Assembly: GCF_036689865.1 (NCBI RefSeq)
Contig: NZ_JBAHUQ010000001.1
Coordinates: 186,001-250,000 of the forward strand
DNA length: 64,000 bases
Source: Magnetococcus sp. PR-3
GTDB lineage: Bacteria; Pseudomonadota; Magnetococcia; Magnetococcales; Magnetococcaceae
Direction of reading: 5' to 3'
Shown here: positions 60,681 through 64,000 of the stretch, one piece after another
Layout: each line of letters starts with the position of its first letter
Position numbering within the stretch: position 1 is the stretch's first letter
Translations under genes and position numbers: made by a program
The notes under the pieces: model-generated
Told to the model about the DNA's origin: nothing
What the model saw: the letters and a program-made list of their open reading frames with translations, nothing else
Database searches by the model: none

Positions 60681-63629
60681 ATGGCAGGCCAGTTGGATGC
60701 ACTCCTGAACGGAACCAATGCTGTCTATATTTCCGAGCTCTATGCCCGTTACCTGGAAAACCCCAACTCGGTGGATGCCGCCTGGGCGGGGACCTTTGCT
60801 GAGTTAACCGAAGAGGATACCCCGGAGATCTTTAAAGAGATCCGTGGCGCCAGCTGGTCCAAGCTGGAATCTGGCGTGGTTGGTAAGGCCCTGGATCGGG
60901 AGCCTGAAACCGCCACCCCCAGCCATGATCGCTTTGTGCAAGGCATCACCCAAATTGCAGGTGGGGACCCCGCACAAATTCGACGGGCTACCTTGGACTC
61001 TATCCGTGCCTTAATGATGATCCGCACCTTCCGTGTGCGTGGCCACCTTATTGCCGACTTTGATCCACTGGGCCTTGAAGCACGGGAGCATCATCCAGAG
61101 CTTGATCCGGTCAACTACGGCTTTGCCGAAGAAGATATGGATCGCCCGATCTTTATCGACTATGTCTTGGGGTTGGAGACGGCCTCTTTAAGACAGATCC
61201 TGCGTCTGCTCAAAGAGACCTACTGCGGCACCATTGGTGTGGAGTTTATGCACATCCAGGAGCCCGATGAAAAATCCTGGGTGCAGCGTCGAATTGAGTC
61301 AATCCGTAACCGTACACACTTCACTATTAAAGGTAAGCGCACCATCCTGGAGCGTTTAACCCAATCTGAAGGCTTTGAGACTTTTTTACAGTTAAAATAC
61401 ACCGGCACCAAGCGGTTCGGCTTAGATGGTGGTGAGGCTCTGGTTCCGGCCATTGAGCAAATACTGAAACGTGGGAGTCAGCTGGGCGTTAAAGAGGTTG
61501 TGATCGGCATGGCCCACCGGGGTCGTTTGAACATCCTGGCCAACGTCATGCGCAAGCCCTACTCCGCCATTATGCATGAGTTCCAAGGGGGGTCGAACAA
61601 CCCGGAAGATGTGCAAGGCTCTGGGGATGTCCGCTATCACTTAGGTGCCTCGGCTGATCGGGTTTTTGATGATAAAGAGGTCCACCTCTCTTTGACAGCC
61701 AACCCCTCCCACCTGGAACTGGTTAACCCTGTGGTTCTAGGTAAGGTCCGCTCCAAACAGGTTCAGCGTGGTGATACGGCTCAGCGCCAGGTCATGGGTA
61801 TGCTCATGCATGGTGATGCAGCCTTTGCTGGCCAAGGCTTGGTCCCTGAATCTCTGGCCCTATCCGGGCTAAAAGGTTACCAAACAGGGGGGACTATCCA
61901 CCTGATTGTTAACAACCAGATTGGGTTTACCACCAACCCCCGAAACTCCCGCTCCTCCCCCTACCCTTCCGATGTGGCCAAGATGATCCAGGCGCCCATC
62001 TTTCATGTGAACGGGGATGATCCTGAAGCGGTTGTTCATGCGGCACGTATCGCCATTGAATACCGCCAGGAGTTTGGTAAAGATGTGGTGATCGATATGT
62101 GGTGCTACCGTCGCCACGGACACAATGAGGGGGATGAACCCTCATTCACCCAGCCCATTATGTACCGCACCATCGCCAAGCACCCCACCACCCGTGAGGT
62201 CTATGCCCGTAAGCTGGAAAAAGAAGGGGTCTTAAAAGAGGGCGAAGGTAAAGAGATTGTGAAGGACTTCCACAACGAACTTGAAGTGGATTTCCAGGAG
62301 GCGCAGTATTTTCTTCCCACCACCGCCGATTGGCTGGATGGAATGTGGAAGGGTGTCTCCAACCAGCGTGGTGAAGAGGAGATGCACCAGCATAAAACCT
62401 GTGTGCCCGAAAGCACGCTACGCGAGGTTGGCAAGACCCTATATACGCCACCTTTAGAGTTTGCGGTTCATCGCAAAATTTTGCGTCAGCTACGCAATAA
62501 AGAAAAAATGTTTGAAACCGGGCAAGGTTTTGACTGGTCCACCGGTGAAGCTCTAGCCTTTGGCACCTTACTGGTGGAGGGGATTCCCGTTCGCCTGTCA
62601 GGTCAAGATTGCGGACGTGGCACCTTCTCCCAACGCCACTCGGTACTCATTGATCAAAATGATGAGTCCCGCTATGTGCCATTAAACCGTATTCGCTCTC
62701 TACAGGCAGACTATGAGGTCATTGATAGCCCACTGGCTGAAGCTTCGGTCCTAGGGTTTGAGTATGGCTATGCCTCGGCAGATCCCCATGCGCTGGTGCT
62801 GTGGGAAGCGCAGTTTGGTGACTTTGTTAACGGCGCACAGATGATTATTGACCAGTTCATCAGTTCTGGTGAATCCAAGTGGCTGCGTTTAAACGGTATG
62901 GTCATGTTGCTCCCCCATGGTTTTGAGGGACAAGGTCCTGAGCACTCCTCAGCACGTCCTGAGCGCTTTTTGCAGCTATGCGCAGAAGACAACATGCAGG
63001 TGTGTAACCTGACGACGCCAGCCAACTACTTCCATGCGCTACGTCGCCAAAACCACCGTAACTTCCGCAAACCATTGGTGATCTTCACGCCAAAGTCTCT
63101 GCTACGCCATAAGCTGGCGGTCTCTAAAGTTGATGACTTTGTCAGTGGCTCTGCCTTCCAACGTGCCATACCTGAAATGGATGAGTTGGTTGATGGTGAA
63201 GAGGTCAAACGGGTTGTGCTCTGTACCGGCAAGGTCTACTACGATCTTCTACAGGCGCGCCGTGATCAGAAGATCGATGATGTGGCCATTGTCCGGGTTG
63301 AGCAGCTCTACCCCTGGCCACGCAACGCCATTATGCAAGAGATGAAAAAGTACCCCAATGCAGAACTGGTCTGGTGTCAGGAAGAGCCCGCCAACATGGG
63401 GTACTGGACGTTCCTTTACCAACGTCTGATCCACCTGATGGAAGATCTGGACACCAAGCAGCGCCTGCCCATCTATGCCGGTCGTCCGGCATCAGCCTCT
63501 CCTGCGACAGGCCAGTCCAGCAAGCATGTATTGGAGCAGGAAAAGTTGGTCAACGAAGCTCTTTCCGTACCCTTGAAAGAGATCCCACAGCCGTTCCGCC
63601 GCAGAGAGACGGCTATGGTTGAGAAATAA
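60681..63629 (+). CDS. sucA: 2-oxoglutarate dehydrogenase E1 component
   Basis: The start at 60681 is chosen for its GCGAGG site and because MAGQLDALLNGTNAVYISEL aligns with the usual SucA N-terminus; a TTG at 60615 or ATG at 60657 would add 22 or 8 residues. The protein is then 982 residues, close to the normal length. Recognisable thiamine diphosphate and active-site segments include GMAHRGRLNILANV, HGDAAFAGQGLVPE, HLIVNNQIGFTTNPR, YRRHGHNEGDEP and the C-terminal GRPASASPATGQ. It decarboxylates 2-oxoglutarate and passes succinyl to the lipoyl group of SucB, encoded 73 bases downstream. Presence of this complex means an oxidative TCA step is encoded. Confidence 0.95.
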   Translation: MAGQLDALLNGTNAVYISELYARYLENPNSVDAAWAGTFAELTEEDTPEIFKEIRGASWSKLESGVVGKALDREPETATPSHDRFVQGITQIAGGDPAQIRRATLDSIRALMMIRTFRVRGHLIADFDPLGLEAREHHPELDPVNYGFAEEDMDRPIFIDYVLGLETASLRQILRLLKETYCGTIGVEFMHIQEPDEKSWVQRRIESIRNRTHFTIKGKRTILERLTQSEGFETFLQLKYTGTKRFGLDGGEALVPAIEQILKRGSQLGVKEVVIGMAHRGRLNILANVMRKPYSAIMHEFQGGSNNPEDVQGSGDVRYHLGASADRVFDDKEVHLSLTANPSHLELVNPVVLGKVRSKQVQRGDTAQRQVMGMLMHGDAAFAGQGLVPESLALSGLKGYQTGGTIHLIVNNQIGFTTNPRNSRSSPYPSDVAKMIQAPIFHVNGDDPEAVVHAARIAIEYRQEFGKDVVIDMWCYRRHGHNEGDEPSFTQPIMYRTIAKHPTTREVYARKLEKEGVLKEGEGKEIVKDFHNELEVDFQEAQYFLPTTADWLDGMWKGVSNQRGEEEMHQHKTCVPESTLREVGKTLYTPPLEFAVHRKILRQLRNKEKMFETGQGFDWSTGEALAFGTLLVEGIPVRLSGQDCGRGTFSQRHSVLIDQNDESRYVPLNRIRSLQADYEVIDSPLAEASVLGFEYGYASADPHALVLWEAQFGDFVNGAQMIIDQFISSGESKWLRLNGMVMLLPHGFEGQGPEHSSARPERFLQLCAEDNMQVCNLTTPANYFHALRRQNHRNFRKPLVIFTPKSLLRHKLAVSKVDDFVSGSAFQRAIPEMDELVDGEEVKRVVLCTGKVYYDLLQARRDQKIDDVAIVRVEQLYPWPRNAIMQEMKKYPNAELVWCQEEPANMGYWTFLYQRLIHLMEDLDTKQRLPIYAGRPASASPATGQSSKHVLEQEKLVNEALSVPLKEIPQPFRRRETAMVEK

Positions 63630-63702
63630 GCTGGTTCACATGTTTGAACTTGTAACTGATAACTGAAACGAAGCGTTTTACCCATAGAAATCGAGGCTGA
63701 TC

Positions 63703-64000
63703 ATGGCAACGGAAATCAAGGTGCCCACACTTGGTGAATCAGTAACCGAAGCCACCGTAGTACAGTGGCTTAAACAGGTCGGCGAGAGTGTCGCAGTCGA
63801 CGAGCCCCTGGTGGAGTTGGAGACTGATAAAGTCACAGTGGAGATGCCCTCTCCTACTGCTGGCGTAGTGACCCAAATTCTCGCTGATGTGGATGCCGAT
63901 GTGGAAGTTGGTGCCGTACTCTGTTTGGTCGATGCCGACGCCACAGCCGGAGCCCCTGCACCAGCGGCTGCCGAACCTGCACCTGCCGCAGAACCAGCGG
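63703..64000 (+). CDS. sucB: Dihydrolipoyl succinyltransferase (E2), N-terminal part
   Basis: The gene runs off the window; 99 residues are visible. They form a lipoyl domain, [15 protein letters not shown] then [11 protein letters not shown] with the lipoyl-Lys at position 43, followed by the start of an Ala/Pro-rich linker. The ATG has a GAGG site. Directly downstream of sucA, it would be the E2 core of the same complex. A branched-chain or pyruvate E2 is less likely given the sucA neighbour. Confidence 0.92.
   Translation, partial: MATEIKVPTLGESVTEATVVQWLKQVGESVAVDEPLVELETDKVTVEMPSPTAGVVTQILADVDADVEVGAVLCLVDADATAGAPAPAAAEPAPAAEPA

Overview
The window is bacterial, gene-dense and of medium GC. 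It carries 41 protein genes, two of them cut by the window edges, and no rRNA, tRNA, CRISPR array or insertion sequence that I could find. Gene content suggests a marine, sulfur-oxidising, microaerophilic proteobacterium with very heavy investment in signal transduction: an octaheme cytochrome of the tetrathionate reductase family with a membrane cytochrome b, a secreted Trp/Asn/Gly/Tyr-rich protein resembling sulfur globule proteins, a hemerythrin-fused chemoreceptor, sucrose synthesis genes and about a dozen sensor kinases or c-di-GMP proteins. A magnetotactic coccus of the Magnetococcus type would fit, but no magnetosome gene is present here, so that is inference.

Layout. 1-6.5 kb: end of a CZB-like protein, a fructokinase/sucrose-phosphate synthase operon behind a LacI-type palindrome, a putative sulfur-globule-like protein, two small Cys-rich proteins, a heme-degrading-monooxygenase-like protein and a CBS-GGDEF protein. 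6.7-12 kb: a TonB receptor / YfiR-like / hybrid kinase operon. 12.7-16.6 kb: the chemoreceptor-hemerythrin fusion and an unknown gene. 16.6-23.4 kb: a five-gene, fully overlapping operon joining a cobalamin-binding corrinoid protein and an MtaA/UroD-family methyltransferase-like protein to a DUF1638-GAF histidine kinase, a CheY-like regulator and a hybrid kinase. 23.6-26 kb: cytochrome b plus octaheme cytochrome c. 26.2-32 kb: YnfA, CobU, a DMT permease, MnmC and a Cache-type kinase. 32-38.4 kb: a caspase-like/FGE fusion, an ankyrin protein and a PAS-GGDEF-EAL protein. 38.5-45.6 kb: OxyR, then an overlapping or nearly contiguous run of periplasmic binding protein, hybrid kinase, DksA/TraR-like protein and sirtuin. 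46-49 kb: SelD/SelU and a PilZ protein. 49.1-52.5 kb: an ErcA-like dehydrogenase, a GGDEF-EAL protein and a gamma-glutamylcyclotransferase-like protein. 53-60 kb: two hybrid kinases, one of 1786 residues with three Venus-flytrap sensors. 60.6 kb to the end: sucA and the start of sucB.

The strongest candidate for an undescribed system is the corrinoid/methyltransferase-like/DUF1638-kinase operon at 16.6-23.4 kb. Its gene order and overlaps imply that a methyl-transfer or cobalamin-state signal is fed straight into a phosphorelay, and the methyltransferase-like member lacks the usual zinc-binding cysteines. Second-tier candidates are the binding protein/kinase/DksA/sirtuin operon, the pseudo-caspase-FGE protein, and the 19-bp repeat array upstream of the ErcA-like gene.

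None of the three GGDEF domains has a canonical GGDEF/GGEEF signature, whereas both EAL domains look intact and a PilZ receptor is encoded nearby. The c-di-GMP genes here may therefore lean toward degradation and sensing rather than synthesis. Start codons were moved inward from the longest open frame wherever a clear Shine-Dalgarno sequence or signal peptide favoured it; those cases are stated.
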